Of a DNA stretch of 64,000 bases, positions 25,941-35,075 are shown in pieces; position 1 is the stretch's first letter; every line of letters begins with the position of its first letter. The position numbers were made by a program, and so were the translations under genes. The notes under the pieces were generated by a model. It was given only the letters and a program-made list of their open reading frames with translations, searched no databases and had not been told where the DNA came from. Source of the stretch: Rhizobium sophorae (GTDB taxonomy: Bacteria; Pseudomonadota; Alphaproteobacteria; Rhizobiales; Rhizobiaceae); the NCBI RefSeq assembly GCF_013087515.1, contig NZ_JABFCN010000045.1, forward strand, positions 244,434 to 308,433. Reading direction: 5' to 3'.

Positions 25941-27440
25941 ATGCCGCCACGTCCCGCAGTCCTCACGAAACGCACGCTCGACAAGGACCTCGACAAGATC
26001 ACCTATGCCGAGGACGCGGCGAAGCATGTTTTGCGGCGGCTGGTAACACCTGGTCTCGGGTTGATCTTCGTCGGTCTGGCCATGCTCTTTGCCGGTGTCT
26101 ACGTGTTCGACCAGCCGGGGGCAGTGCTCGTCGTGGCGGCGGCAGCCCTTGCCGGCTACATGGCGATGAACATCGGCGCCAATGACGTGACCAACAATGT
26201 CGGTGCCGCCGTCGGCGCGCGCGCCATGACGATGGGCCAGGCACTCATCATCGCTGCGATTTTCGAAATCCTTGGCGCCACGATCGCCGGCGGCGATGTC
26301 GTCAAGACAATTTCCGCAAACATCGTCGATGCCGTCCAGGTGCCGCCGGCGATGCTCGGCTGGATCATGATGGCGGCGCTGACGGCCGCCGCCCTCTGGA
26401 TCAACCTCGCAACCTGGATGAACGCGCCGGTTTCCACCACCCATGCGATCGTCGGGGCGGTGATCGGCGCCGGCATCTCAGCCGTCGGGCCGGAGCCGGT
26501 GAACTGGCGGGTGATGCTGGAGATCACCGCGAGCTGGATCACCTCGCCGCTGATCGGCGGGCTGATTGCCGCCGGGCTGCTTTATCTCGTCAAGACCCTG
26601 ATCGTCTATCGCGACGACAAGGTCGCCGCCGCGCGGCACTGGGTGCCGGTGCTGGTCGCAGTGATGGCCGGCGGCTTCATGGCCTATATGGTGCTGCAGC
26701 TCTCGCCCACGGGGAAATATCAGTCTTTCACGATCATCCTCATCGGGATCGGCATCGGCCTGGTGAGCTGGCTTGCCGCCCGGCCGCTCGTGCTCGCCCA
26801 AGCGCGGGATCTCGAAAACCGCAACAGCTCGCTGCGGACGCTGTTTCGGCTGCCGCTCATCGGCTCTGCGGCGCTGCTGTCCTTCGCGCATGGCGCAAAC
26901 GACGTATCGAACGCTGTCGGGCCGCTTTCGGCGATCGTCCACTCGGTCGGCATCGGCGGCGATGGCGGCGTCGGGTATCCGCCGCTCTGGGTGATGCTGA
27001 TCGGCGCCTTCGGCATCTCCGTCGGCCTGCTGCTCTTCGGGCCGCGCCTGATCCGCCTGGTCGGCGAGGAAATTACCAAGCTCAATCCGATGCGGGCCTA
27101 TTGCGTCGCGCTGTCGACCGCCTTCACTGTCATCGTCGCCTCCTGGCTCGGCCTGCCGGTCAGCACCACGCATATCGCCGTCGGCTCCGTTTTCGGTGTC
27201 GGGTTCTTCCGCGAATGGTACACGCGCCATTCGAAGGCCCGCATCGCCTATATCAGACGCAAGGCCGAAAGCTTCAACATCGACGAGCCGGAAGAGCCGA
27301 ATATCCACGAGACCCGGCGGCGCTATCTCGTGCGACGTTCGCACTTCATGACAATCGTCGCTGCCTGGATCGTCACCGTGCCGGTTTCGGGGGTGCTTGC
27401 GGCGATGATTTATTGGGCTATGTTCGCGCTCTTCATCTGA
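25941..27440 (+). CDS. pit: Inorganic phosphate transporter, Pit family
   Basis: A 499-residue inner-membrane proton- or metal-phosphate symporter. It has about 11 hydrophobic segments in two halves, each with the family signature: MNIGANDVTNNVGAAVG in the first and SFAHGANDVSNAVGPLSAI in the second. Each is followed by a PVSTTH motif (NAPVSTTHAIVGAVIG and GLPVSTTHIAVGSVFG). A hydrophilic N-terminal tail of 35 residues precedes the first segment. AGGA upstream supports the start. The Nudix gene upstream and rsmE 17 bp downstream point the same way. Confidence 0.92.
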   Translation: MPPRPAVLTKRTLDKDLDKITYAEDAAKHVLRRLVTPGLGLIFVGLAMLFAGVYVFDQPGAVLVVAAAALAGYMAMNIGANDVTNNVGAAVGARAMTMGQALIIAAIFEILGATIAGGDVVKTISANIVDAVQVPPAMLGWIMMAALTAAALWINLATWMNAPVSTTHAIVGAVIGAGISAVGPEPVNWRVMLEITASWITSPLIGGLIAAGLLYLVKTLIVYRDDKVAAARHWVPVLVAVMAGGFMAYMVLQLSPTGKYQSFTIILIGIGIGLVSWLAARPLVLAQARDLENRNSSLRTLFRLPLIGSAALLSFAHGANDVSNAVGPLSAIVHSVGIGGDGGVGYPPLWVMLIGAFGISVGLLLFGPRLIRLVGEEITKLNPMRAYCVALSTAFTVIVASWLGLPVSTTHIAVGSVFGVGFFREWYTRHSKARIAYIRRKAESFNIDEPEEPNIHETRRRYLVRRSHFMTIVAAWIVTVPVSGVLAAMIYWAMFALFI

Positions 27441-27457
27441 AACCTCGAGTTTTTCGA

Positions 27458-28195
27458 ATGCGCGCCAATTTCCGTATGCAACGGCTTTTCGTCGACGCGC
27501 CGCTTTCCCGCGGCGCCGTCATCGAGGCGAATGCCGACCAGTTCAACTATCTCGGCAATGTGCTGAGGATGGAGGAAGGTGCGGAGATCCTGCTCTTCAA
27601 CGGCCGCGACGGCGAGTGGAAGGCGACCCTTACCTTCCCCACGCGCAAACGCATCCTCTTGACGGCAACCGAAGAGACGCGGCCGCAGCCGCCGCCTTGC
27701 GACCTGCATTATCTCTTTGCGCCGCTGAAGGTCGGCCGCATGGATTATCTCGTGCAAAAGGCTGTGGAAATGGGAGCCGGCCTGCTGCAGCCGGTCATGA
27801 CCCAGCACGTCCAGGGCAAGATCACCAATCTCGACAAGCTGCGCGCCAATGTCGTCGAGGCGGCGGAGCAATGCGGCATTCTCGGCATCCCCGATGTGGC
27901 CGAGCCGGTGAGGCTTCTCGACCTGCTCGACCGCTGGCCGAAAGAGCGCCGCATCATCTATTGCGACGAGGGCGATACCGGGCAGAACCCACTGCCGGTG
28001 CTGTCGGCGATCAGGGAAAGACATCTCGCTTTGCTCGTCGGGCCGGAAGGCGGCTTTTCGGAAGAAGAGCGGGCGCGGCTTCGAAGCCTCGATTTCGTCA
28101 CCGCCATTCCGCTCGGACCGCGCATCCTGAGGGCCGATACGGCAGCTGTCGCGGCCCTCGCGGTGGTGCAGGCGGCGATCGGCGATTGGAATTAG
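27458..28195 (+). CDS. rsmE: 16S rRNA m3U1498 methyltransferase RsmE
   Basis: SPOUT-class methyltransferase of 245 residues that N3-methylates U1498 in 16S rRNA on the assembled 30S subunit. The N-terminal PUA-like domain (MQRLFVDAPL, HLGNVLRM-like YLGNVLRMEEG) is followed by the knotted SPOUT domain with LLVGPEGGFSEEE and PLGPRILRADTAAVAAL, the SAM-binding trefoil knot signatures. The start is ATG at 27458; an internal ATG at 27476 is an alternative. A much longer open frame from 27101 overlaps pit and is spurious. Confidence 0.93.
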   Translation: MRANFRMQRLFVDAPLSRGAVIEANADQFNYLGNVLRMEEGAEILLFNGRDGEWKATLTFPTRKRILLTATEETRPQPPPCDLHYLFAPLKVGRMDYLVQKAVEMGAGLLQPVMTQHVQGKITNLDKLRANVVEAAEQCGILGIPDVAEPVRLLDLLDRWPKERRIIYCDEGDTGQNPLPVLSAIRERHLALLVGPEGGFSEEERARLRSLDFVTAIPLGPRILRADTAAVAALAVVQAAIGDWN

Positions 28196-28341
28196 GTCGA
28201 AAACGGGTTGACATGGAAATCGCTGCTATTTTTTTGATGCGTCGTTGAAACAATTTCACTTGCAACATAGGTGGCTTGGGTCCAAATCACCCTTCCAACT
28301 GCCCGGCCCCCTGGGCGCCTTTTCGAATACAGGTATCCCGC

Positions 28342-29715
28342 ATGGCCCGCGACACCACCGACCAGACACCGCTCTCTTCGGTCCAGGATCTGACCGATTA
28401 CATCGCCGCGGGCAACAAGCCGCGGGAGCGCTTCCGGATCGGCACCGAACATGAGAAATTCGCTTTCTTTCGCGCCGACAACAGTCCGGTTCCCTATTTC
28501 GGCGATGCAAGTATTTCGGCCCTCTTGACCGGTCTGCAGAAAAAAAACGCCTGGGAGCCGATCACCGACGGCGGTAACATCATCGGGCTTGCCGAGCAGA
28601 ACGGCATGGGCGCGATCTCGATCGAGCCAGGCGGCCAGTTCGAACTCTCCGGCGCACCGCTGGAGACGATCCACGAGACCTGCAAGGAATCGAACCAGCA
28701 TCTGGCGACGCTGCGCGAAATTGCCGAACCGATGGGCATCCGCTTCCTCGGCATCGGCGGCAGTCCGAAATGGACCTATGCGGAAACCCCGCAGATGCCG
28801 AAATCACGCTACGAGATCATGACCCGCTATATGCCGAAGGTCGGCACCCAGGGTCTCGACATGATGTACCGCACCTGCACGATCCAGGTGAATCTCGATT
28901 TCTCCTCGGAAGCCGACATGCGCAAGAAGATGCGCGTGTCGATGAAGCTGCAATCGCTGGCGACCGCGCTTTTCGCATCCTCGCCCTTTACCGAGGGCAA
29001 GCCGAACGGGCTGCTCTCCTGGCGCGGCGATATCTGGCGCGATGTCGACAACCGGCGCGCCGGCCTGCTCGATTTCACCTTCCGCGATGATTTCGGTTTC
29101 CGCGACTATGCCGAATGGGCGCTCGACGCGCCGATGTATTTCATCGTCCGCGATGGCCGCTATCACGACTGTACCCATGTCACCTTCCGCCAGTTCATGA
29201 ACGGCGCATTGAAGGGCGAGGTCGCCGATCCGGCGCCGACGATGGGTGACTGGACGAACCATCTCTCGACACTTTTCCCCGACGTGCGGCTGAAGCGTTT
29301 CCTCGAAATGCGCGGCGCCGACGGCGGCCCGTGGCGCCGGATCTGTGCCTTGCCGGCCTTCTGGGTCGGCCTGCTCTACGATGATGCGGCACTCGAAGCC
29401 GCCGACGAACTGACCAAGGATTGGAGCTTTGCCGAGATCGGGGCGCTGCGCAACGCCGTCCCCGCCGAAGGCTTGAAGGCGCAATTCCGCGGCCATCCAC
29501 TGTTCGACATGGCGCGCGAGGTGATCGGCATATCAAGAGCCGGCCTCAAGGCGCGCGGCAGGCTCAACCGGGAAGGCCAGGACGAGAGCATCTTCCTGGC
29601 GCCGCTCGAAGAAGTGCTCGCCAAAAAGGCGACGCTCGCCGAGGATCTGCTGTCGCTCTATCACGGCCGCTGGCACGGCTCCGTGGAACCGGTCTTCGAG
29701 GACTATCAGTACTGA
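28342..29715 (+). CDS. gshA: Glutamate-cysteine ligase, plant/alphaproteobacterial type
   Basis: Makes gamma-glutamylcysteine from ATP, glutamate and cysteine, the first step of glutathione synthesis. The 457-residue protein is of the GCS2-like plant-type class. Typical segments are RFRIGTEHEKFAF, ISIEPGGQFELSGAPLETI, RYMPKVGTQGLDMMYRTCTI and FRDDFGFRDYAEWALDAPM, with the late conserved GRWHGSVEPVF at the end. AGG upstream and the family alignment favour ATG at 28342 over the longer frame from 28276. It follows rsmE by 146 bp, probably with its own promoter. Confidence 0.94.
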   Translation: MARDTTDQTPLSSVQDLTDYIAAGNKPRERFRIGTEHEKFAFFRADNSPVPYFGDASISALLTGLQKKNAWEPITDGGNIIGLAEQNGMGAISIEPGGQFELSGAPLETIHETCKESNQHLATLREIAEPMGIRFLGIGGSPKWTYAETPQMPKSRYEIMTRYMPKVGTQGLDMMYRTCTIQVNLDFSSEADMRKKMRVSMKLQSLATALFASSPFTEGKPNGLLSWRGDIWRDVDNRRAGLLDFTFRDDFGFRDYAEWALDAPMYFIVRDGRYHDCTHVTFRQFMNGALKGEVADPAPTMGDWTNHLSTLFPDVRLKRFLEMRGADGGPWRRICALPAFWVGLLYDDAALEAADELTKDWSFAEIGALRNAVPAEGLKAQFRGHPLFDMAREVIGISRAGLKARGRLNREGQDESIFLAPLEEVLAKKATLAEDLLSLYHGRWHGSVEPVFEDYQY

Positions 29716-29781
29716 GCCTGAGCCATTGGATAGTTACCTAAATCGGAACTGATTCAAAGAATATGCAGTGGGAAGCTGTGG

Positions 29782-30666
29782 TCACGGCGCCGTCGCGCGC
29801 TTCCTGGCTTCGCGCGATCTTGCCGTGCGGCGGGCAGGCCTCAGTTCCTCGATCGTCGGCAGCCACCACTCGGCGTCCTGAACTGATGGCATCTTCGCAG
29901 GCCAGGTGCGGACGAGTTCTTCCAATGTGGGCACCCGCCAAAATCCCCAGACGTGATCCTCGGTCACGCCGGGATAGAAGTCCGTAACGATGTTCGGGTC
30001 GACCAGTTCGCCGGTGATATCGGTAAAGACGACGATTCCGTAGGCGATGACCACAGGACGGCCTATCGGCGGCAAGTCGTCGCCCTGAAGCGGGTAGCGA
30101 TGACGCTTTCGTTCCGCAGAGCGGAGCTTGCTGCGCCTGTCCTGTTCGCTCCCCTTCCGCTCCTCGGCGCGACGCCGTCTCTCCTCCGGCTCGTTTCTGC
30201 GCGCCGCCGCCTCGATATCAGGCCACCGGCGTCGGAGTTCCTCATAGGACCGGAAGGGCACGTGCCATATCCTGAGATCGCCATCCCATCGCGAGAATGG
30301 CACCTCGCGCAGTTCGTCGACGACGGTCTTCGAATAGGGCGTGCGGATTCGGAAGCCTGCCTTGCCGAGTTCGAGATATGGACTGTCGATGGGATCGAAG
30401 ACGAAGGCGTCGCGTCCCTTCGCATCCGCATGGGCGTCGGTCTCGGCCTCCATCTCGGCAAGCCATCGTCCGATGCGGCGGGACGCCGTCCGCCCGGGAA
30501 CGAACCAAGCCTTGCGGACATCGCTCCAGCGGGCACGGGGGAAGCGTCTTCGGAATTGCTCGACGGTCATCCTGTCATAGGGAAAGGAAATATCCGCGCC
30601 CGGCTTTGCACCGTCTTCGCTAGGCGGCGCCTCGTCGTGATCAGCGGGGGATTTCGTTTCGGCCAT
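29782..30666 (-). CDS. Hypothetical protein with two HARP-like repeats
   Basis: A 294-residue soluble, charged protein. Two internal repeats of about 45 residues are visible. The first (about 26-67) contains RRFPRARWSDVRKAWFVPG and the second (about 105-150) contains VPFSRWDGDLRIWHVPF. Both follow the pattern basic/hydrophobic, R-W, W-x-V-P, like the HARP domain of SMARCAL1-type annealing helicases, but no helicase domain is present. A highly basic coiled stretch (RRRRAEERKGSEQDRRSKLR) follows. The C-terminal third (VWGFWRVPTLEELVRTWP) may be a third, weaker repeat. Nucleic-acid binding is inferred only. The gene stands alone, convergent with gshA. Confidence 0.6.
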   Translation of the reverse strand: MAETKSPADHDEAPPSEDGAKPGADISFPYDRMTVEQFRRRFPRARWSDVRKAWFVPGRTASRRIGRWLAEMEAETDAHADAKGRDAFVFDPIDSPYLELGKAGFRIRTPYSKTVVDELREVPFSRWDGDLRIWHVPFRSYEELRRRWPDIEAAARRNEPEERRRRAEERKGSEQDRRSKLRSAERKRHRYPLQGDDLPPIGRPVVIAYGIVVFTDITGELVDPNIVTDFYPGVTEDHVWGFWRVPTLEELVRTWPAKMPSVQDAEWWLPTIEELRPARRTARSREARKRATAP

Positions 30667-30733
30667 GGAAGGAGAACGCCGGCGCGCAGGGATCGGTTTC
30701 CGGTGAGGATATCATGCCGCCGAAGAAATCGGC

Positions 30734-31645
30734 TCAGCTCCGGAAATTTGCCTGCACATGCTTAAATGCCCGCTCGACGGCGGGGCGTGGTTCAGCGACG
30801 GCGGGGTCCTGCTCGGCTTCGACGACCAGCCATCCGCGATAGCCGCTGTCCCTGACGAAACGGGCAAGCGGCTTGAAATCGATGATGCCGTCGCCGGGGA
30901 CGGTGAACATGCCCCGGCGCACGCCGGCATTGAAGCTCATGTCACCCGCACGCACCTCGTCGATAATAGGACCGCGAATGTCTTTCAGATGAATGTGCAC
31001 GACGCGATCGCCGAACCGATCGATCAGCCTGGCATAGTCGAAGCCGCCGGCGACGCAATGGCCGGTATCAAGAAGCAGTCCCGCCGCCGAGCCTGTCTTG
31101 TCAAAGATTGCCGATATCTCGTCGAACGTTTCGGCGACCATCATCAGGTGATGGTGGTAGGCAAGCGTCAGACCATATTCCGCCGCCAGGCGTCCGGCGA
31201 AATCGGTCAGGCGTCCGGCATATCCCGCCACTTCGGCCGCCGGCATGCGCAACCGCTGCGACATCGGTGCATCCAGCGGCGATCCAGGAGTCATCATCGC
31301 GACTTCGCCATAGACCATCACCTTGCAATCCATCGCTCGCAGCAGCGCGGCGTGCCCGGCAACGGCCTTCATCTCGTCGTCGACACTGCGCTCGGCCAAC
31401 TCGCCGGAATGCCATCCGGATGCGAGAGCAAGCCGATGGCTGTCCAGCAGCGAGCGGAGCGCTCCTGCCTCGCGCGGGAATTTCCGCCCGAGCTCGATCC
31501 CCTCATAGCCGCTCTCGGCAGCGTCCCGAAGGCAGGTTTCCAGCGATATGTCGGCGCCGAGGTCTTCCAGAACGTCGTTGGCCCATGACAGCGGACTGAC
31601 CGCCAGACGCACGCCAACGGGCAAGGCAGTGATATGTCCAGTCAT
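30734..31645 (-). CDS. iolE: Myo-inosose-2 dehydratase-like protein (IolE family)
   Basis: A 303-residue xylose isomerase-like TIM barrel. In inositol catabolism IolE dehydrates scyllo-inosose to 3D-trihydroxycyclohexane-dione. Family features are the N-terminal VSPLSWANDVLEDLG, the double GYEGIELGRKFP, AYHHHLMM and LLLDTGHC metal-site strands, HIHLKDIRG, and VPGDGIIDF near the C-terminus. It lies downstream of, and co-directional with, the LacI regulator (75 bp gap) and opposite the ABC transporter operon, so it probably acts on the same substrate. The exact inosose isomer is not determined. Confidence 0.82.
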   Translation of the reverse strand: MTGHITALPVGVRLAVSPLSWANDVLEDLGADISLETCLRDAAESGYEGIELGRKFPREAGALRSLLDSHRLALASGWHSGELAERSVDDEMKAVAGHAALLRAMDCKVMVYGEVAMMTPGSPLDAPMSQRLRMPAAEVAGYAGRLTDFAGRLAAEYGLTLAYHHHLMMVAETFDEISAIFDKTGSAAGLLLDTGHCVAGGFDYARLIDRFGDRVVHIHLKDIRGPIIDEVRAGDMSFNAGVRRGMFTVPGDGIIDFKPLARFVRDSGYRGWLVVEAEQDPAVAEPRPAVERAFKHVQANFRS

Positions 31646-31720
31646 CGAGATTTCCTCCGAGATATGTCTTGAGAGTGCCGCTTGGTGGCCGCGAAAAGGA
31701 GCGCCCCATGTGGAAATGGC

Positions 31721-32716
31721 CTATGTGGATGTGCGCACGACCAGCTTGCCGGGAAGGGTTACGGTTTCCGGCTCCAGCCGGCCCTTGATCATGCCGATGA
31801 CCGCCTGCACCATCTCGATCCTCGGCTGCTCATAGGTCGTCAGGCCATAGCAGGAGGCGCCGCCGAGTTCGTAATTGTCGAAGCCGACGACGGCGATGTC
31901 ATCAGGTATCCGCAGTCCGAAATTGCCGCGGATCTCGTCCATCGCTCCGAGGGCGAGGATATCATTTTCGCACATGAGGACGTCGACCCTTGCGGCCGGG
32001 TCGATGTCGTTCAGATAGTGACGGACGGATCCTGCCCCAGCTTCGGCGCTGTATCTGTCGGCGGACAGAATGGCGATCTCGTCCACCCCCTTCCCCTTCC
32101 AGAAATCGATGAAATGCTGCCGGCGCCGCAGCGCCGTCGATAGCGCCGGCGCACCGGTCATGAAACCGGGACGCCGGTATCCCCTTTCATAGAGGTGGTC
32201 GACAATGTCGCGCAGCGCCAGTTCGGCGTCGCAGACGACGGCCGGCACGCCGTCGATCTGGCTGTCACGCGCCAGGACGAACATCGGCGGCATGCCCCTG
32301 CCCAATTGCCGGTCGCTCAGCGTTTCGTTGCGAAAGGCGGTGCCGAAGAGGATGACGGCGTCGACCTGACGCTGATCGGCGTTCAGCAGCGCATGGACGT
32401 GATCGAAGTGATTGTTGATATTGATCAGCACCGCGACCAGGCCTTCCGCCTGCAAACGTTCGGTCAGGGTTTCCAGGAACGGCAGCTTCTGGGGATTGGC
32501 GAAGTCGTCGACGAAGACCGCGACCTGATGCGTCAGATTGGTCGCGAGACTACGGGCGAGCAGATTGGGCGTGTAGTTGAGCACGGCCGCCGCCTCGAGA
32601 ACCCTACGCTTGCTTTCCTCGGTGATCGAGGCGCCCGGCGTAAATGCCCGGATGACCGTCCACTTCGAGACGCCTGCCGCATCCGCGACCTCTTTGGCCG
32701 TTGCTCTTTTTCGCAA
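31721..32716 (-). CDS. LacI family transcriptional regulator of the inositol-like cluster
   Basis: LacI/GalR regulator of 331 residues. The HTH lies at the very N-terminus (TAKEVADAAGVSKWTVIRAF), then the hinge (YTPNLLARSL), then a periplasmic-binding-like sensor domain (VAVFVDDFANPQKLPF, IAVVGFDNYEL). The start is TTG at 32716, chosen because GGGGAGG lies six bases upstream and the HTH begins right after it. The ATG at 32752 has no ribosome-binding site, and the frame to 33082 runs through the divergent gene. It faces the transporter operon across 181 bp that hold two probable operators. Confidence 0.88.
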   Translation of the reverse strand: MRKRATAKEVADAAGVSKWTVIRAFTPGASITEESKRRVLEAAAVLNYTPNLLARSLATNLTHQVAVFVDDFANPQKLPFLETLTERLQAEGLVAVLININNHFDHVHALLNADQRQVDAVILFGTAFRNETLSDRQLGRGMPPMFVLARDSQIDGVPAVVCDAELALRDIVDHLYERGYRRPGFMTGAPALSTALRRRQHFIDFWKGKGVDEIAILSADRYSAEAGAGSVRHYLNDIDPAARVDVLMCENDILALGAMDEIRGNFGLRIPDDIAVVGFDNYELGGASCYGLTTYEQPRIEMVQAVIGMIKGRLEPETVTLPGKLVVRTST

Positions 32717-32813
32717 TGATGCCTCCCCGCAAAAATGAAACAAACATTCCATTTTATGATTCTGATGAAATGAATGCTTGATTTTAGCGCATCCGTGAAT
32801 AAGATGCACCCGT

Positions 32814-32851
32814 TTGCACCCGGTAGCAAGCACCTTTGCACCCGGTAGCAA
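32814..32851. promoter_or_regulatory. Two identical 16-bp palindromic operators
   Basis: TTGCACCCGGTAGCAA occurs at 32814-32829 and again at 32836-32851. Each copy is an imperfect palindrome (TTGC / GCAA ends, central CCGG), the usual shape of LacI-family operators. The start-to-start distance of 22 bp is two helical turns, so two dimers would sit on the same DNA face. The sites lie 46-84 bp before the binding-protein ATG and about 100 bp before the LacI start, so they could control both directions. Confidence 0.7.
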
Positions 32852-32897
32852 TCGTTTTTCACCATCCTGAGGAGTGGATGGTCTAGAGGAGGAAGAC

Positions 32898-33848
32898 ATG
32901 ACATCTATTTTGAAGAAGCTCGCATTCGGCGCCCTCGCCCTTGGCGTTGCGACCACGGCGGCTGTCGGAGCCAAGGCCCAGGAGCCGACGATCATCGCCG
33001 TCACCCACGGCCAGGCGTCCGATCCGTTCTGGTCGATCGTCAAGAACGGCATGATGCAGGCGGCCAAGGACAGCAACGTCAAGGTCGACTATCGCGCTCC
33101 CGAAACCTTCGACATGGTGGCGATGGCGCAGTTGATAGAAGCCGCCGTCAACCAGAGCCCTGCCGGCATCGTCATCTCGAACCCCGATCCCGATGCGCTC
33201 GGTTCGGCGATCGAAAAGGCCGTTGCCGCCGGCATCCCGGTCATCTCGATGAACTCCGGCATTTCCGCTGCCGAAAAACTCGGCATCAAGCTGCATGTCG
33301 GCCAGGACGAACTGCCGGCAGGCGTCAAGGTCGGCGCCAAGCTCAAATCTCTCGGCCTGAAGCACGTCCTCTGCGTCAACCAGGAAGTTGGCAACGCAGC
33401 GCTGGATCAGCGTTGCGCCGGCACCGAGAAGGGCTTTGAAGGCGGCACGGTCACCGTTTTGCCGACCACGGCCGATCCGGCCGAAATTGAAGCGAAGATC
33501 CAGGCGGCTCTGACCTCCGATCCGTCCATCGATGTCGTTCTCGGCCTGTCGGCTCCGCTCGTCGGCGAGCGTGCGGTCGCCGTCGTCGAGAAGATGGGCG
33601 CTGGCGACAAGGTCAAGGTCGCATCCTACGATCTGTCCGCCGGCTTCCTGCAGGCTGTCGCCGACGGCAAGGCGTTGTTCGCGGTGGACCAGCAGCCATA
33701 CCTCCAGGGCTATCTCCCCGTGACCTTCCTGGCGCTCAACGCTCGATATGGCACGATCCCGGCAGGCAACGTCGCCTCCGGCCCGAGCTTCGTCGAGAAG
33801 GATGCGGCCGCATCGGTCATCGAGAAATCCTCCCAGGGCATCCGCTGA
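32898..33848 (+). CDS. Sugar ABC transporter periplasmic binding protein
   Basis: A 316-residue type I periplasmic binding protein of the ribose/inositol family. The signal peptide is LAFGALALGVATTAAVGAKA; the mature protein begins QEPTIIAVTHGQASDPFWS. Ligand-domain landmarks are GIVISNPDPDAL, GIPVISMNSG and DQQPYLQGYLPV. An excellent ribosome-binding site (GAGGAGGAAGAC then ATG) fixes the start at 32898. First gene of the operon with permease, ATPase, isomerase and dehydrogenase. The ligand is probably a cyclitol or related sugar, from context only. Confidence 0.9.
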   Translation: MTSILKKLAFGALALGVATTAAVGAKAQEPTIIAVTHGQASDPFWSIVKNGMMQAAKDSNVKVDYRAPETFDMVAMAQLIEAAVNQSPAGIVISNPDPDALGSAIEKAVAAGIPVISMNSGISAAEKLGIKLHVGQDELPAGVKVGAKLKSLGLKHVLCVNQEVGNAALDQRCAGTEKGFEGGTVTVLPTTADPAEIEAKIQAALTSDPSIDVVLGLSAPLVGERAVAVVEKMGAGDKVKVASYDLSAGFLQAVADGKALFAVDQQPYLQGYLPVTFLALNARYGTIPAGNVASGPSFVEKDAAASVIEKSSQGIR

Positions 33849-33953
33849 GGCGGAGCCGCGGCAGCTTCCGCCTGGGCGGAGGCTGCCTCCAACGCCGCGC
33901 CTCCACGCGTGAAGGCGGACGCACGGCAACGACCAATCCTTGAGGAATGAACC

Positions 33954-35075
33954 ATGACGCTCGCCAATGAACAGAATGGGGCTGCCACCCGATCCGATGA
34001 GCGGCTGAAAAAGGTTTCGGGTTTGACCGCGCTGCTGCGGCGGCCGGAACTCGGCGCCGTCGCCGGTCTGGTGCTCGTCACCATCTTCTTTTTCTTCACC
34101 GCCAATCCCGCCATGTTCACGCTGGCCGGCGTGATCAATTTCATGGCGCCGGCCGCGCAGCTCGGCATTCTGGCGATCGGCGCGGCATTGTTGATGATCG
34201 GCGGCGAATTCGATCTGTCGATCGGCTCGATGGTGGCCTTTGCCGGATTGGTCTTCGGCTCCGCCCTCGTCGTTCTGCACCTGCCGCTCAGCGTGGCGAT
34301 CCTCGTTGCGCTGGCCTTCGCCGCCGTGATCGGCGTGACCAACGCCCAGATCACCATGCGGACCGGACTTCCATCCTTCATCGTCACGCTCGCCTTCCTG
34401 TTCATCCTGCGCGGCCTGACGCTCGTCGGCCTGAAATGGGCAAGCGGCGGCGCCACCCAGCTGCGCGGCATGAAGGAAGCCGCAGCCGGCAGTCCGCTCG
34501 CGCCATTCTTCTCGGGCGACGCCTTTATCGGCCTGTTCTCATGGCTCGCCGGGCACGGGATCATCGAGACCTTCCCGAACGGCACGCCGAAAGTGCCGGG
34601 AATTCCGGTCGAGATCCTGTGGTTCTTCGGCATCGCCTTTCTTGCCACCTGGGTCCTGCTCAGAACCCGCTTCGGAAACTGGATCTTCGCAGCCGGCGGC
34701 GATCCGCGCGCCGCCAGAAAATCGGGCGTTCCGGTTGCCCGCGTCAAGACCACGCTTTTCGTGATCACCGCCCTTTGCGCCACGCTGGTCGCCATCCTGA
34801 CCGTGCTCGACGCAGGCTCGACGGATGCGCGCCGTGGCTTCCAGAAGGAGTTCGAGGCCATCATCGCCGCCGTCATCGGCGGATGCCTGCTGACAGGCGG
34901 CTATGGCTCGGCCATCGGCGCATTCTTCGGTTCGATCGTCTTCGGCATGGTGCTGATCGGCCTGACCTACACCTCGATCGACCAGGATTGGTACCTCGTC
35001 TTCCTCGGCGGCATGCTGCTGATCGCGGTGATCTTCAACAATGTCATTCGCAAACGCGTCACGGGAGAACGCTGA
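33954..35075 (+). CDS. Sugar ABC transporter permease
   Basis: A 373-residue inner-membrane permease of the BPD-type 2 (RbsC/FrcC-like) family with roughly ten hydrophobic segments. Conserved stretches are LGILAIGAALLMIGGEFDLS (the GGxDLS-type motif), GLPSFIVTLAFLFILRGL, the cytoplasmic coupling region with FGNWIFAAGGDPRAARKSGV and the closing AIGAFFGSIVFGMVLIGL. GAGGA upstream supports the start. Its TGA overlaps the ATG of the ATPase gene, so permease and ATPase are translationally coupled. Confidence 0.92.
   Translation: MTLANEQNGAATRSDERLKKVSGLTALLRRPELGAVAGLVLVTIFFFFTANPAMFTLAGVINFMAPAAQLGILAIGAALLMIGGEFDLSIGSMVAFAGLVFGSALVVLHLPLSVAILVALAFAAVIGVTNAQITMRTGLPSFIVTLAFLFILRGLTLVGLKWASGGATQLRGMKEAAAGSPLAPFFSGDAFIGLFSWLAGHGIIETFPNGTPKVPGIPVEILWFFGIAFLATWVLLRTRFGNWIFAAGGDPRAARKSGVPVARVKTTLFVITALCATLVAILTVLDAGSTDARRGFQKEFEAIIAAVIGGCLLTGGYGSAIGAFFGSIVFGMVLIGLTYTSIDQDWYLVFLGGMLLIAVIFNNVIRKRVTGER

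Noticed and set aside
26478..27344. 288-codon open frame antisense to pit
   Set aside because: Charged, repetitive translation typical of the complement of a membrane-protein gene.
32883..34280. 465-codon open frame on the minus strand
   Set aside because: Antisense to the sugar-binding protein and permease; no ribosome-binding site or recognisable domain.
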